Below are positions 1 through 9,389 of a stretch of 64,000 bases of DNA, piece by piece. The stretch is taken from positions 1,426,001 through 1,490,000 of the forward strand of contig NZ_CP058316.1 in NCBI RefSeq assembly GCF_013389665.1, read 5' to 3'. Source of the DNA: Microbacterium oleivorans (GTDB lineage: Bacteria; Actinomycetota; Actinomycetes; Actinomycetales; Microbacteriaceae). The position numbers and the translations under genes are program-made. Below the pieces are notes generated by a model that was given only the letters and a program-made list of their open reading frames with translations, was not told where the DNA came from and made no database searches. Position 1 is the stretch's first letter, and every line of letters begins with the position of its first letter.

Positions 1-65
1 GACCCGCTGCTCCCGATCGGGGTGCAGCGGGTCGATTCGTGTGCGCGGTCCGCCGGGACGGCGCA
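1..65 (-). terminator. Tandem hairpins after prpC
   Basis: Bases 1-10 and 24-33 form a perfect 10-bp inverted repeat with a 13-base loop. Bases 40-45 and 60-65 (GTGCGC/GCGCAC) form a second one, with an inner GTCC/GGAC pairing. Both lie directly downstream of the prpC stop on the minus strand, where the prp transcript should end. No U-tract is visible, as is common in actinobacteria. The first hairpin may also end a gene lying to the left of the window. Confidence 0.5.
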
Positions 66-69
66 CAGG

Positions 70-1260
70 TCAGCCGGCCTCCTCCTCGGGCCGGCGCGCC
101 GCCTCGCGCTCGGCGGCATCCGGCACGTAGCCCGCGATGTGACGCTCGTCAGGCCCGTCGTAGGCCGAGAGGGGGCGGATCAGGGCGTTGGCGGCGTACT
201 GCTCCATGATGTGCGCGGTCCACCCCACGACGCGGGCGGCGACGAACAACGGCGTGAAGGTGACCGTGTCGAACCCCATCAGGGCGTAGGCGGGCCCGGA
301 CGGATAGTCGAGGTTCGGGTAGATGCCCTTGCGCCCGGTGAACTCGCGCTCGAGCGTGTCGTACAGATCGGCCACGTCGGGACGGTCGTAGTACTCGACG
401 AGCGTGTCGAGCGCTGCTTTCATGGTCGGCACGCGCGAGTCGCCGCGTTTGTACACGCGGTGCCCGAAGCCCATGATCTTGCGCTTGTCGGCGAGCGCAC
501 GGTCGAGCCATGCCGCGACGCCGTCGGCATCGCCGATCTCGTCGAAGACGTGCATCACCGCCTCGTTCGCCCCGCCGTGAAGGGGTCCCTTGAGCGCGCC
601 GATGGCTCCGACGACGGCGGAGAAGAGGTCGCTGAGCGTCGAGGCGATCACCCGGCCGGTGAAGGTCGATGCATTGAAGGAGTGCTCGGCGTAGAGGATC
701 AGCGACCGGTTGAACGCGTCGGCGACGATCGGATGCGGCTCCTCGCCGAAGGTCATCCAGAGGAAGTTCGCGGCATCGTCGAGGTCGTCGCGCGGATCGA
801 GCGGGGCGAGGCCCCGGCGGCGACGCTGACCGTAGGCGACGATCGCCGGCAGCACCGCGAACAGCCGGAGGCTCCGCTCGAGGTTGCGCTCGGGCGTGCC
901 GACCGCGTCGAGGACGGATGCCGCGCCGGCGGTGTCGAGTGCGCCGAGCAGGCTCACCGCCGTGCGCACCTCGTCCATCGGGTGCGCGTCGAGCGGCATC
1001 CGGTCGATCGCCTCCCGCAGCTGCGGCGGGAGCGCGCGGTGCGGTCGGGCGCGGTCGCGCTGGTCGGCGAGCTCGTCGGCGCTGGGCAGCTCACCGTGCC
1101 ACAGCAGGTGCGCCACCGCGTCGACGGGCTGGGTCGCGGCGAGCTCCTGCACGGGATAGCCGCGGTAGAGCAGTGCGTTCGTCTCGGGGTTCACCTTCGA
1201 GATCGCCGTGACGTCGGCGACCACGCCCACGAGCCCCTTGCGGATGTCGTGCTCGGTCAT
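70..1260 (-). CDS. prpC: 2-methylcitrate synthase
   Basis: Condenses propionyl-CoA with oxaloacetate to give 2-methylcitrate, the entry step of the methylcitrate cycle. At 396 aa it has normal citrate-synthase-family length. The catalytic triad is visible: His228 (PLHGGANEAV), His267 (GFGHRVYK) and Asp318 (NLDYPSG), with the AEHSFNAST segment near residue 192. Being last in the operon after prpD and prpB decides for the methylcitrate isozyme rather than plain GltA. It starts at ATG behind a purine-rich GGAGAGGGAA ribosome-binding site. Forty bases separate it from prpB, the widest gap in this otherwise overlapping operon. Some residual citrate synthase activity is typical of the family. Confidence 0.93.
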   Translation of the reverse strand: MTEHDIRKGLVGVVADVTAISKVNPETNALLYRGYPVQELAATQPVDAVAHLLWHGELPSADELADQRDRARPHRALPPQLREAIDRMPLDAHPMDEVRTAVSLLGALDTAGAASVLDAVGTPERNLERSLRLFAVLPAIVAYGQRRRRGLAPLDPRDDLDDAANFLWMTFGEEPHPIVADAFNRSLILYAEHSFNASTFTGRVIASTLSDLFSAVVGAIGALKGPLHGGANEAVMHVFDEIGDADGVAAWLDRALADKRKIMGFGHRVYKRGDSRVPTMKAALDTLVEYYDRPDVADLYDTLEREFTGRKGIYPNLDYPSGPAYALMGFDTVTFTPLFVAARVVGWTAHIMEQYAANALIRPLSAYDGPDERHIAGYVPDAAEREAARRPEEEAG

Positions 1261-1299
1261 CCTGTTCCCTCTCCGTCGAGTAGTCGGAATCTGCGGGTC

Positions 1300-2226
1300 T
1301 CAGCCCTTGTCGATCGACTCATTCTGGCGAGTCGACAGGGTGAAGTCGAAGACGGAGGTGTCGAACCGCGCGTACCCCTCGTAGTCCACCAGGTCGTACA
1401 GGTCTGCGCGATGCTGCATCTCGTCGAGCTTCGCCGCGAGGGTGCCGGCCGAGGTCAGCTCGTCGAGGGCGCGCCCCGCCGAGCCCATGGCGATGCGCAG
1501 CAGCGACACCGGCCAGATCACGATCCGCACACCCGCGTCGCGCAGCTGGTCGACGGTGAAGAGGTCGGACTTGCCGAACTCCGTCATGTTCGCGAGGATC
1601 GGCACGTCGACGGCCGCGGCCATTGCCTCGAACTCCGCCAGGTCGCGCATCGCCTCCGGGAAGATCGCGTCGGCGCCGGCGTCGACGAGGGCGCGCGCCC
1701 GGTCGACGGCGGCGTCCATCCCCTCGATCGCGCGGATGTCGGTGCGCGCCATGATGAGGAAGTTCTCGTCGCGGCGCGCGTCGACGGCGGCACGGATGCG
1801 GCCCGCCGCGACGTCCTCGCCCACGACGCTCTTGCCGTCCAGATGACCGCAGCGCTTGGGGTTGACCTGGTCCTCGATGTGGCATCCGGCCAGGCCCGCG
1901 TCCTCGAGCGTCTGGATGGTGCGCGCGACGTTCATCGGCTCGCCGAAGCCGGTGTCGGCGTCGATGATGGCGGGGAGCTCCGTCATCCGCGCGATCTGCT
2001 GACCGCGGCCGGCGACCTCGCTGAGGGTCGTCAGCCCGACGTCGGGGAGCCCCAGGTCGGCGGCGATCACCGCGCCCGAGACGTAGACGCCCTCGAACCC
2101 GCGCTGCTCGATGAGCCGGGCCGACAGCGGATTGAACGCACCCGGGAAGCGCAGCAGCTCGCCGGACGCGAGCCGCTCGCGCAGGATCCGCCGTTTGTCG
2201 GCGGGGGTTCGCTGGGAGTACAGCAT
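1300..2226 (-). CDS. prpB: 2-methylisocitrate lyase
   Basis: Cleaves 2-methylisocitrate to pyruvate and succinate, the last step of the methylcitrate cycle. The 308 aa protein belongs to the isocitrate lyase/PEP mutase superfamily. The active-site loop motif PKRCGH is at residues 123-128 with catalytic Cys126, and the Mg-binding stretch DADTGFG is at 89-95. Its ATG overlaps the prpD stop by one base (TGATG), so it is translationally coupled to prpD. PEP mutase or oxaloacetate decarboxylase relatives are excluded by the KRCGH loop and by the flanking prpC and prpD. Confidence 0.93.
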   Translation of the reverse strand: MLYSQRTPADKRRILRERLASGELLRFPGAFNPLSARLIEQRGFEGVYVSGAVIAADLGLPDVGLTTLSEVAGRGQQIARMTELPAIIDADTGFGEPMNVARTIQTLEDAGLAGCHIEDQVNPKRCGHLDGKSVVGEDVAAGRIRAAVDARRDENFLIMARTDIRAIEGMDAAVDRARALVDAGADAIFPEAMRDLAEFEAMAAAVDVPILANMTEFGKSDLFTVDQLRDAGVRIVIWPVSLLRIAMGSAGRALDELTSAGTLAAKLDEMQHRADLYDLVDYEGYARFDTSVFDFTLSTRQNESIDKG

Positions 2227-3746
2227 CAGAACAGTCCCCTCGGGTTCGGCGCGGCGGCGATGACACCGTCACGCGCCACGATGTTCAGGCCGCGCACCTC
2301 ATCGGCGGTGAGCTCGGGCAGGCGCTGCGCCAGCCCGAGGAAGCGCTCGATCTCGGCGGGCTCGAGCACGGGCTCGGCGAGGATCCGGAACTTGCGCACA
2401 TAGTCGGCGCGGGCGAACGGTCGGGCACCGAGCGGGTGCGCGTCGGCGACCGCGATCTCATCGACGATCGTCGAGCCGTCGGCGAGCCGGATCTCGATGC
2501 GGCCGCCGAATGCCTTCTCCGCGGGATCCTCGGAGTGGTACCGGCGGGTCCACTCGGCATCCTCGGCAGTGGTGATCTTCTGCCAGAGGGCGACGGTGTC
2601 GGGGCGGGCGGCGCGCTCGGGCGTGTACGAGTCGACGTGGTGCCAGCCGCCGTCCTGCAGCGCGACCGCGAAGATGTACGGGATGGAGTGGTCGAGCGTC
2701 TCACGCGAGGCCGTGGGGTCGTACTTCTGCGGGTCGCCCGCCCCCGAGCCGATGACGTAGTGCGTGTGGTGGCTGGTGTGCAGCACGATGCCGGCGACGG
2801 CGGCGGGGTCTGCCAGCTCCGGGTGGTCGCGGTGGAGCTTGCGGGCCAGGTCGATCCAGGCCTGCGCCTGATACTCGGCGGAGTGCTCCTTCGTGTACGA
2901 GTCGAGGATGCCGCGCTTGGGCTCGCCCGCAGCCGGCAGCGGCACCGCGTACGCCGCGTCGGGGCCGTCGAGCAGCCAGGCGATGACGCCGTCCTCGCCC
3001 TCGTAGATGGGGTTGGGACTGGTCTCGCCCCGCATGGCGCGGTCGACCGCCTCGACGGCGAGCTTGCCGGCGAAGGCCGGCGCGTGCGCCTTCCACGTCG
3101 AGATCTCGCCCTTGCGGGACTGGCGGGTCGCGGTGGTGGTGTGCAGCGCCTGGCCGACCGCCTGGTAGACGGTGTCGGCGTCGAGGCCGAGCAGCGTGCC
3201 GATGCCGGCGGCGGCCGACGGCCCGAGGTGGGCGACGTGGTCGATCTTGTGCTTGTGCAGGCAGATGGCGCGGACGAGATCGATCTGGATCTCGTAGCCC
3301 GTCGCGAGGCCGCGAACCAGTGCCGCGCCGTCGGCGCCCACGTGCTGGGCGACGGCGAGGATCGGGGGGATGTTGTCGCCGGGGTGGGAGTAGTCGGCCG
3401 CGAGGAAGGTGTCGTGGTAGTCGAGCTCGCGGACGGCGACGCCGTTGGCCCACGCCGCCCACTCGGGGCTCGAGAGGTCGGCGACCCCGAACACCGTCGC
3501 TCCCGCCCCGCCGCGTGAGACCGGGTGGTCGAGCGCCTGCGCCCGCGCCGAGCTCACCGGTGCCCGAGTGAGGGAGGCTGCCGCGACGGCGGCGTTGTCG
3601 ATGATGCGGTTGATGATCATCTCGACGACCTCCGGCAGGACCGCGACGGGGTCGACGGCGACCTCGGCGATCTTCGCGGCGAGCTGGTCCTCGCGGGCGA
3701 GGTTCTCGTCGCTGCGGTGGACGCGGACGGGGTGACTGACGGTCAT
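2226..3746 (-). CDS. prpD: 2-methylcitrate dehydratase (MmgE/PrpD family)
   Basis: Dehydrates 2-methylcitrate to cis-2-methylaconitate. The 506 aa protein belongs to the cofactor-free MmgE/PrpD family, with the all-helical family core at the N-terminus and a smaller alpha/beta domain at the C-terminus. I took the ATG at 3746 ([12 protein letters not shown]) because it overlaps the upstream regulator's stop as ATGA; the reading frame stays open further upstream but encodes arginine-rich nonsense antisense to gntR. No aconitase-type prpF or acnD gene is visible, so the following hydration step probably relies on a housekeeping aconitase (inference). Confidence 0.92.
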   Translation of the reverse strand: MTVSHPVRVHRSDENLAREDQLAAKIAEVAVDPVAVLPEVVEMIINRIIDNAAVAAASLTRAPVSSARAQALDHPVSRGGAGATVFGVADLSSPEWAAWANGVAVRELDYHDTFLAADYSHPGDNIPPILAVAQHVGADGAALVRGLATGYEIQIDLVRAICLHKHKIDHVAHLGPSAAAGIGTLLGLDADTVYQAVGQALHTTTATRQSRKGEISTWKAHAPAFAGKLAVEAVDRAMRGETSPNPIYEGEDGVIAWLLDGPDAAYAVPLPAAGEPKRGILDSYTKEHSAEYQAQAWIDLARKLHRDHPELADPAAVAGIVLHTSHHTHYVIGSGAGDPQKYDPTASRETLDHSIPYIFAVALQDGGWHHVDSYTPERAARPDTVALWQKITTAEDAEWTRRYHSEDPAEKAFGGRIEIRLADGSTIVDEIAVADAHPLGARPFARADYVRKFRILAEPVLEPAEIERFLGLAQRLPELTADEVRGLNIVARDGVIAAAPNPRGLF

Positions 3747-4393
3747 GCGGATGCCTCCAGGGAGTCGAGGATGCTGGTCAGGGCGTTGTGCAGGTGCACG
3801 TGGGTCGCGTGCGCGGCGAGGTCGGCATCGCCGGCCGCGATCGCGGCGGCGATGAGGCGATGCTCTCCGATCGAGGCGGCGAGCCTGTCCGGGTTGTCGC
3901 GCGCCAGGCGGCGGACGCGCACGAGATGCGTGCGGACGATCGCGAGCGCCGAGGCGAGGTAGCCGTTGGCGGCGGCCTCGTCGAGCGCGGCGTCGAAACG
4001 GGCGATGCGCGCGTAGTAGGCGTCGGGATCGGTGACCGCTCCCGTCTCGGCGAACGCGTCGCGCAGGTCCGCGAAGGCGGCGCGGTCGCCGCGGCCGGCC
4101 GCCAGCCGTGCGGCGGTCTCCTCCAGCGCCCGACGTACGGCGAACAGCGCGACGATGTCGGCGGCGTCGACGTCGGCGACGACCGTCACGCGCGGCGACG
4201 CCTGGCGCACGAGACCGTCGGCACGCAGCCGCCGGAGCGCCTCGCGCAACGGGGTGCGGCTCACACCGAGGCGTGCCGCCTGCTCGACCTCGCCCAGAAC
4301 AGTGCCGGGGGCCAACTCGCCGTACTGGATCTCGCGCAGCAGCGTCGCGTACGCCCGGTCGCCCGCCCGGGAGGAGCCGCCATCGGATGCCAT
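3743..4393 (-). CDS. GntR-family regulator of the prp operon (FCD type)
   Basis: The 216 aa protein has an N-terminal winged helix-turn-helix (residues about 12-75, including [14 protein letters not shown]) and an all-helical FCD ligand-binding domain (about 80-205). It is the first gene of the prp operon, and its stop overlaps the prpD ATG by four bases. It therefore very likely controls its own operon, responding to a methylcitrate-cycle intermediate or a related acid (inference). Known prp regulators are often of other families, for example PrpR of the sigma54 or MerR-like kind, so a GntR/FCD member here is a clade-specific solution. Confidence 0.85.
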   Translation of the reverse strand: MASDGGSSRAGDRAYATLLREIQYGELAPGTVLGEVEQAARLGVSRTPLREALRRLRADGLVRQASPRVTVVADVDAADIVALFAVRRALEETAARLAAGRGDRAAFADLRDAFAETGAVTDPDAYYARIARFDAALDEAAANGYLASALAIVRTHLVRVRRLARDNPDRLAASIGEHRLIAAAIAAGDADLAAHATHVHLHNALTSILDSLEASA

Positions 4394-4400
4394 GGCTTGA

Positions 4401-4460
4401 TTGTATCCACAAGAACCCTCGTATGGGACGCTCCGTCGTCATCCTGACCCGAACGTATAC
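4401..4460. promoter_or_regulatory. Candidate GntR operators upstream of the prp operon
   Basis: TTGTATCCAC at 4401-4410 and the palindrome GTATAC at 4455-4460 sit just upstream of the prp gntR start, within 70 bases of its ATG. FCD-GntR proteins typically bind GTATAC-centred palindromes, so these are reasonable autoregulatory sites. Neither is a long perfect palindrome, so the assignment rests mainly on position. Confidence 0.35.
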
Positions 4461-4462
4461 AG

Positions 4463-4888
4463 TCAGTCGTCGTCGGCGTCATCCCCGTCGTCGTCGGCGT
4501 CATCCCCGTCATCGTCATCCGCGTCGTCGCCGTCCGCGTCATCGTCGTAGTCGGGGGCCGGCAGGGGCGCCGGTGGAGCGACGGGCTGCGGCGCTGCCGG
4601 AGCTGGAACCGCCGGCTCGGTCGGCGTCGTCGTCCCCGCTCCCGTCCCGGGATCGGTGGCGCCCGGATCGGCGGCACCCGCGGACGCCGCGCCCCCCGCT
4701 CCGGCGACTCCGGCGTCGGCCGCACCGAGCGCGGCGCCGCCGGGGTCGGACGTCAGCGCGCCACCGGGCAGCACCTGCTGCGTCGTGGTCCTCGGCTCGA
4801 ACGCGCTCGCCACGGCGGCGGTGACACCCACCGCGCCGCCCGCGGCGACGACCATCGCGGCGACCGCGAACCAGACTCGACGTGACAT
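4463..4888 (-). CDS. Secreted or anchored protein with Asp-rich repeat tail
   Basis: Unrecognised 141 aa protein. Residues 1-28 form a signal peptide (positive start, hydrophobic core, AVASA cleavage-like site). They are followed by an Ala/Gly/Pro/Thr-rich, presumably disordered linker and a C-terminal tail of about 30 residues made almost wholly of Asp with Ala/Gly spacers (GDDADDD units). ATG at 4888 is preceded by a strong GGAGGT box. It is divergent from the sensor kinase gene, with 138 bases between starts. An exported polyacidic tail could bind Ca2+ or Mg2+ or act as a spacer in the cell wall. The link to the two-component system is inference from position only. Confidence 0.7.
   Translation of the reverse strand: MSRRVWFAVAAMVVAAGGAVGVTAAVASAFEPRTTTQQVLPGGALTSDPGGAALGAADAGVAGAGGAASAGAADPGATDPGTGAGTTTPTEPAVPAPAAPQPVAPPAPLPAPDYDDDADGDDADDDDGDDADDDGDDADDD
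4466..4507 (-). repeat. Two 21-bp tandem repeats encoding GDDADDD
   Basis: Two identical 21-bp units (4466-4486 and 4487-4507) lie inside the 3' end of the Asp-rich protein gene. Looser trinucleotide-like repetition continues to about 4554. The unit length is a multiple of three, so copy-number change would lengthen or shorten the acidic tail without breaking the frame. Confidence 0.8.
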
Positions 4889-5026
4889 CGCAGAACCTCC
4901 GACCCGCCGCGCGGACCGCGGCTGCTGCATCCATCGTCCCCCGCGTCGATAAGCCGCAGCTCGGACGATCATGAGACCGTCCTTATGCGGCCGACCGGGG
5001 CGCGGGCGCCCCGGCATACTGGCAGC

Positions 5027-6580
5027 ATGACCCCCGCCGCCGCTCCGCGCACGGGGGTCGTCTGGACGGTGCGCACCCGCATCGTCCTGGTCATCGTCGT
5101 CGTCTCGGCGCTGGGGATGCTCTCGGTCGGCGTCGCGGTGTACCTCGTCGAGCGCGACCGCATCCTCGCGGACGTCGACGAGCGTCTCCGCGCGAGTCTC
5201 GAGTCGGCCCGCGCGTTGGTCGCCACCGGCCTCGGCGGCGAACCCTGGCCCTCGTCGCAGGCGGCGCTCGAGGCCGTGGTGACCCGCACCAGTCCCGACG
5301 ACAACACCGGCGCCCTCGGCGTCATCGACGGCACCGCCGCGCTGATCCCCGGCGTCCCGCTGGATGTCGACCTGCAGAGCGCGCCGGGCTTCGTCGGCTA
5401 CGTCAGCGAGGTCGCCGCGACGGACCCCGCGCTGGGCACGTACGCCGACGACGGGGTGGCCTGGCGCTATCTCGCGGCCCCGATCGCCGTGGCGGATTCG
5501 CCCTCGCCGGGCACCGTGCTGTTCGTCACGGCGTACGACCTCGACGCCGAGCTGGCCGAGATCGACGACCCGGCGCGGGTGTACCTCATCGCCGCGGCGG
5601 TGGCGATCGTCCTCATCGCCGGCGCCGCGGGCATCGTGGCCGCGAGGCTGCTGCGTCCGCTGCGACGCATGCGCGAGACCGCCGCCCGCGTCTCGGCGCG
5701 CTCGCTCGCCGAGCGGCTTCCCGTCCGCGGCAACGACGACGTCTCGCATCTCGCCGCGACCATGAACGACATGCTCGATCGACTGGACGCCGCCCTCGAT
5801 GCTCAGCGCCGCCTGCTCAGCGACGTCGGCCACGAGCTCAAGACCCCGCTGACGATCGTGTCGGGCCACCTCGAGGTGATGGATGCCGGCGACGCCTCCG
5901 ACGTGCGCGAGACGCGCGAGCTCGTCATCGACGAGCTCGCGCGCATGGGCCGCCTCGTGCAGGACCTCGCCGACGAGGCGGCGCTCCACGGACCGGCGCC
6001 GCTGGCGATGCAGCCGGTCGACGCCGCCGCGCTGCTGCGTCAGATCGCGCGCAAGGCCGAGGGTCTGGAGGGAGCCCGGGTGACGCTGGCCGAGGTCGCC
6101 GCGGCCCGCATCGCCGGCGACCCGGCCCGCATCACCCAGGCCGTGCTGCAGCTCGCCCAGAACGGCGTCACCCACGGTGGCGGCGACCTCACGCTGGGCA
6201 GCCGGCGCACTCCGGATGCCGTGGAGCTGTGGGTCCGCGACCGCGGCCCGGGCGTGCCCGCCGACGAACGCGACCGGGTCTTCGACCGCTTCCACCGCGG
6301 CGACGCGGGAGGTCGCGGCGCGGAGGGCAGCGGGCTCGGTCTGAGCATCGTCCTGGTCATCGCCCGGGCGCACGGCGGCACGGCCTGGGTGCGCGACGCC
6401 CCGGGGGGCGGCGCGGAGTTCGTCGTGTCGATCCCGCGACAGTCCGACGCCGCGTCGCCCGGTGACCCGGGCACGCAGGGTCACCGACGCGTCACCGTCG
6501 ACGGGCGCGAGGTCATCGTTCCCCCGGTGCCGCCGCTGCATCGTCCCGCCGCACGATCCCCCCGTTCCCCCCAGGAGTGA
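5027..6580 (+). CDS. Two-component sensor histidine kinase
   Basis: Membrane sensor of 517 aa. Transmembrane helices are at about residues 17-40 and 186-208, enclosing an extracellular sensor of roughly 145 residues, then HAMP (about 209-260). HisKA follows with phospho-acceptor His269 in GHELKTPL, then HATPase_c with an N box, DRGPGVP and [10 protein letters not shown] start at ATG 5027 rather than the earlier in-frame codon because a CATACT -10-like box sits exactly six bases before it, suggesting a leaderless transcript. The response regulator follows after three bases, so the two form an operon. The stimulus is unknown; the neighbouring secreted acidic protein and the envelope-glycan operon hint at a cell-envelope signal. 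Confidence 0.93.
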   Translation: MTPAAAPRTGVVWTVRTRIVLVIVVVSALGMLSVGVAVYLVERDRILADVDERLRASLESARALVATGLGGEPWPSSQAALEAVVTRTSPDDNTGALGVIDGTAALIPGVPLDVDLQSAPGFVGYVSEVAATDPALGTYADDGVAWRYLAAPIAVADSPSPGTVLFVTAYDLDAELAEIDDPARVYLIAAAVAIVLIAGAAGIVAARLLRPLRRMRETAARVSARSLAERLPVRGNDDVSHLAATMNDMLDRLDAALDAQRRLLSDVGHELKTPLTIVSGHLEVMDAGDASDVRETRELVIDELARMGRLVQDLADEAALHGPAPLAMQPVDAAALLRQIARKAEGLEGARVTLAEVAAARIAGDPARITQAVLQLAQNGVTHGGGDLTLGSRRTPDAVELWVRDRGPGVPADERDRVFDRFHRGDAGGRGAEGSGLGLSIVLVIARAHGGTAWVRDAPGGGAEFVVSIPRQSDAASPGDPGTQGHRRVTVDGREVIVPPVPPLHRPAARSPRSPQE

Positions 6581-6583
6581 CCG

Positions 6584-7240
6584 ATGCCTTCCATCCTCAT
6601 CGTCGACGACGAGACCCGCATCTCGAGCTTCATCGACAAGGGCCTGCGCGCCGCCGGCTACGCCACGCGCGTCACCGCCTCGGGCGGGGACGCCGTCGCG
6701 CTGGGGCTCAGCGGCGAGTTCGACCTCGTGGTGCTCGATGTGAACCTGCCCGACATCGACGGGTTCGCCGTGCTGGAGCAGCTGCGCGGTTCGGGGTCGG
6801 ATGTGCCGGTGATCATGCTCACCGCCCGCGTCGAGCTGCACGACACCGTCGCCGGCCTCGAGGGCGGCGCCGACGACTACCTCGGCAAGCCGTTCCGATT
6901 CGACGAGCTGCTGGCCCGCATCCGCCTGCGCATGCGCCGCGACAACACCGCGGCGCAGCCCGAGCTGCGCCATCGCGACGTCGCGCTCGACATCCGCCAA
7001 CGCACGGCCTCGGTCGACGGGCGGGAGGTCGTGCTGTCGGCGCGCGAGTTCGCACTGGCGGAGGAGCTGATCCGCCACCCCGGGCAGGTGCTCAGCCGCG
7101 AGCAGCTGCTCAGTCGCGTCTGGGGGTACGACTTCGACCCGGGCTCCAACGTGGCGGACGTCTACATCGGCTACCTGCGTCAGAAGCTGGGGTCGGACCG
7201 CATCGAGACCGTCCGCGGCGTCGGCTACCGCCTGGTCTGA
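6584..7240 (+). CDS. OmpR/PhoB-family response regulator
   Basis: The 218 aa protein has a receiver domain at residues 2-115 with the acidic pocket Asp8/Asp9, phospho-acceptor Asp52, Thr80 and Lys102. A C-terminal winged-helix DNA-binding domain covers about 125-216 (VLSREQLLSRVWGY). It is the cognate partner of the upstream kinase. Its 3' end overlaps the 3' end of the convergent kinase-like gene by 16 bases, so transcription through either end could interfere with the other. Confidence 0.93.
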   Translation: MPSILIVDDETRISSFIDKGLRAAGYATRVTASGGDAVALGLSGEFDLVVLDVNLPDIDGFAVLEQLRGSGSDVPVIMLTARVELHDTVAGLEGGADDYLGKPFRFDELLARIRLRMRRDNTAAQPELRHRDVALDIRQRTASVDGREVVLSAREFALAEELIRHPGQVLSREQLLSRVWGYDFDPGSNVADVYIGYLRQKLGSDRIETVRGVGYRLV

Positions 7241-8280
7241 GACGCGGCCGACGCCCGCAGCCACGCCTGCGCGGTGTCGTGCCACTGCGGACGGAAGAGG
7301 TACACCGCCCCGAGGCGCAGCCGCGTCGCATCCTCGTACACCCGCATCCGCTCGGGATCGACGCCCACGGCTGCGGCCAGCGCGTCGATCGCAGCCCGCG
7401 CGGATGCCGCCCGCTGGGCGCTCAGACGCGACTGCGCCTCGCGCCACGCCACGTGGACCCGGAGGTTCGCCAGGTCGAGGGCGGGTTCCACCGCCGCCGC
7501 GGTGTCGAGGTCGATGAGCCCGGCCGCGCCGGCGGGGTCGCCGCTGTCGTCGAAGAGCACCTGCTTGTCGTGGAGGTCGCGGTGCCCGACCACGGCATCC
7601 TGCGCGGCGCCGTCGACCAGGCGAGCGGCGACGGTCTCGGCGTGCGCGGCGAGGCCCTCGGCGTCGTCGGCGAGCGGTGCGGCGGCCAGTGCCCACGACC
7701 GCAGGACCGCGGCCTCGTCGCGCGGACCGTGGCGCCGCATCCCGACGGCGCTTCGCGCCAGCACCCGCCGCCAGCCCGCGGCCCACGCGTGCCACGCCCG
7801 GTCGACCAGCGCGTCGGGGACGGCGTCGTCGGCACCCAGGTCGCACAGGGTGCGCCCGGGCACGAGCGACAGGCGCACGACGCCGGGCTCGTCCGTCGGC
7901 GACGCCGGAAGAGGTTCCGGCACCGTGAACCCGTCGCGGAAGGCGGCCGCCTCGGTGTGCGCACGCAGCACGCCGGCAGCGGCGTGCGGTCGCACGACCT
8001 TCACGAACGCGCCGCCGGCACGCTCCCGCACCACCGCGCGACGGCCCCGCCGCCACGAGACGATCTCGCCCGCGCCTGCGACGGCAGCCAGCGCCGGCAA
8101 CCGCGCATCGCCTGCCGGCTGCTCGAGCACCGCCCGCCCGGCGCGCCACCGACCGGCGCGCACGCCCGGCGCCCCCGGTGTCGAGAGCTCGAGGTCGTGA
8201 CCACCGTCGACTGCCGGCCAGGCACGACCGACCTGCCAGAGGCGCCCCTCCGCCGAGACCACGGCGGGCACCGGCGTCAC
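7225..8280 (-). CDS. APH-fold phosphotransferase, last gene of glycan operon
   Basis: The 351 aa protein is a kinase of the aminoglycoside phosphotransferase/choline kinase fold. It shows a candidate ATP-binding lysine in GGAFVKVV, the catalytic Brenner-type loop GHRDLHDKQ and a metal-binding LIDLDTA motif, so it looks active. Start GTG 8280 overlaps the preceding stop (GTGA). It resembles its upstream neighbour in the same motifs (GGAxVKVV, H-D-Q loop, DxD), suggesting an old tandem duplication. Its position behind glycosyltransferases and an exporter suggests a sugar, polyol or lipid-head-group substrate rather than an antibiotic (inference). Confidence 0.8.
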   Translation of the reverse strand: MTPVPAVVSAEGRLWQVGRAWPAVDGGHDLELSTPGAPGVRAGRWRAGRAVLEQPAGDARLPALAAVAGAGEIVSWRRGRRAVVRERAGGAFVKVVRPHAAAGVLRAHTEAAAFRDGFTVPEPLPASPTDEPGVVRLSLVPGRTLCDLGADDAVPDALVDRAWHAWAAGWRRVLARSAVGMRRHGPRDEAAVLRSWALAAAPLADDAEGLAAHAETVAARLVDGAAQDAVVGHRDLHDKQVLFDDSGDPAGAAGLIDLDTAAAVEPALDLANLRVHVAWREAQSRLSAQRAASARAAIDALAAAVGVDPERMRVYEDATRLRLGAVYLFRPQWHDTAQAWLRASAASQTRR

Positions 8281-9389
8281 GGCGTCCACCCCTCGCCGAC
8301 GGCGAGCGCCCGGTCCACGAGCGCGGGCCAGTCGGGGTCGCATCGGCGGAACGGCTCGATCGCCCGCCCGAGCGCGCACAGCGGCACCCAGGCGCGCAGC
8401 CGGGCATCGTCGAGCTCTCCCCCGGCCGCGCGGTACCCCTCGATCAGCTCGCCGATGAGCGGGCTCGCGCCCAGACGCATCCGCTCCTCGACGGCGAAAC
8501 CGGCCAGATCGCGCATCGGGTCTCCCGTTCCCAGCCGGTCGAAGTCGATCAGCCTCACCTCGCCGTCCGCGCCGACGAGCACCTGATCGGCGCTGAAGTC
8601 GCCGTGCACGACGCGCTCGGGACCGCCCGCGGGATGCCGCGCGGCCAGGGCCGCGGCGCGCGAGGCGAGCTCGGGCAGCACCGCGGCGATGGCCGTCGCG
8701 GCGGCCGCCGCGTCACTCGGACCCGTCACCGGCCGAGCCGCGACGGGGGTGGGCGCCCGGTGCAGGGCCGCCAGGGCCGCGCCGGCGCGGAACGCGGCGT
8801 CCGGCGAAGGCGCGACGGTCAGATCGCCCTCACCCCAGTACGGTGCGCGCCAAGCCCGGTCGGTCAGCCGTTCCGCGGGCAGCACGGGTACCCCGACATC
8901 CGAGAGCAGCACCGCCAGCGCGTCCGGTCGGAGCCGGTCGGCAGCACGCGCGACGACCTTGACGATCGCGCCGCCGCCGGCCTCGGCGAGCACGAGCCGC
9001 CGGCCCGGGTTGTGCCGCAGCAGCTGCGCCCCGGTCAGCTCCCCGGGCCGTGCCCGGTCGAGCTCGCGCATCGCCGGGGCCAGCGCCCGGTCCGTCCGCG
9101 CGGTCCCGGTGACGGCGTGAGCGATTCCCGGCACCGGATCTGCGCGGCGATGCGGGACGCTCGACACGCGGGCCTTGTCGGGTCCGTCGTAGGCCGCCGC
9201 CCACCCCGCGCCGTGCGGCGAGTCGAAGGCCGCGATCACGCTGGTCGCCGGCTTGTAGCGGACGCGCCGGAGGTGCACGGGGTGCCCGAGAACTGCGCCG
9301 AGCGCATCGGCGTCGAGCAGCGTGCCCAGTCCGGGCACCCGCGGGTCGCGCTCGCGCAGGCGGGCCAGAGCGATGGCGGCGGGGGTCAT
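8277..9389 (-). CDS. APH-fold phosphotransferase, first of tandem pair
   Basis: The 370 aa APH-fold kinase carries the lysine motif GGGAIVKVV, the catalytic loop VVHGDFSADQV and the metal motif LIDFDRLG. The HGDFSxDQ loop is canonical, so phosphotransfer activity is likely. ATG 9389 overlaps the ABC exporter stop as ATGA, and its own stop overlaps the next kinase start as GTGA, so the exporter and both kinases are made together. The substrate cannot be read from sequence. The presence of two non-identical kinases suggests two phosphorylation sites or a heteromeric pair. Confidence 0.8.
   Translation of the reverse strand: MTPAAIALARLRERDPRVPGLGTLLDADALGAVLGHPVHLRRVRYKPATSVIAAFDSPHGAGWAAAYDGPDKARVSSVPHRRADPVPGIAHAVTGTARTDRALAPAMRELDRARPGELTGAQLLRHNPGRRLVLAEAGGGAIVKVVARAADRLRPDALAVLLSDVGVPVLPAERLTDRAWRAPYWGEGDLTVAPSPDAAFRAGAALAALHRAPTPVAARPVTGPSDAAAAATAIAAVLPELASRAAALAARHPAGGPERVVHGDFSADQVLVGADGEVRLIDFDRLGTGDPMRDLAGFAVEERMRLGASPLIGELIEGYRAAGGELDDARLRAWVPLCALGRAIEPFRRCDPDWPALVDRALAVGEGWTP

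Noticed and set aside
22..2403. Very long plus-strand open frame across prpC-prpB
   Set aside because: It is antisense to two clearly recognisable enzymes and its product is low-complexity Arg/Gly/Val; long spurious frames are expected at this GC content.
4466..4554. Short repeats resembling a CRISPR or minisatellite
   Set aside because: The repeats are in frame, lack spacers and encode an acidic protein tail, so they are coding repeats.
4463..8407. A 1.3-kilocodon frame on the minus strand
   Set aside because: Only the last 141 codons look like a real protein (signal peptide, RBS); the rest lies antisense to the two-component genes.
7225..9389. Aminoglycoside resistance genes
   Set aside because: The APH fold is shared by many metabolic kinases. 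The genes are embedded in a glycosyltransferase/exporter operon and show no close resistance-enzyme signature.
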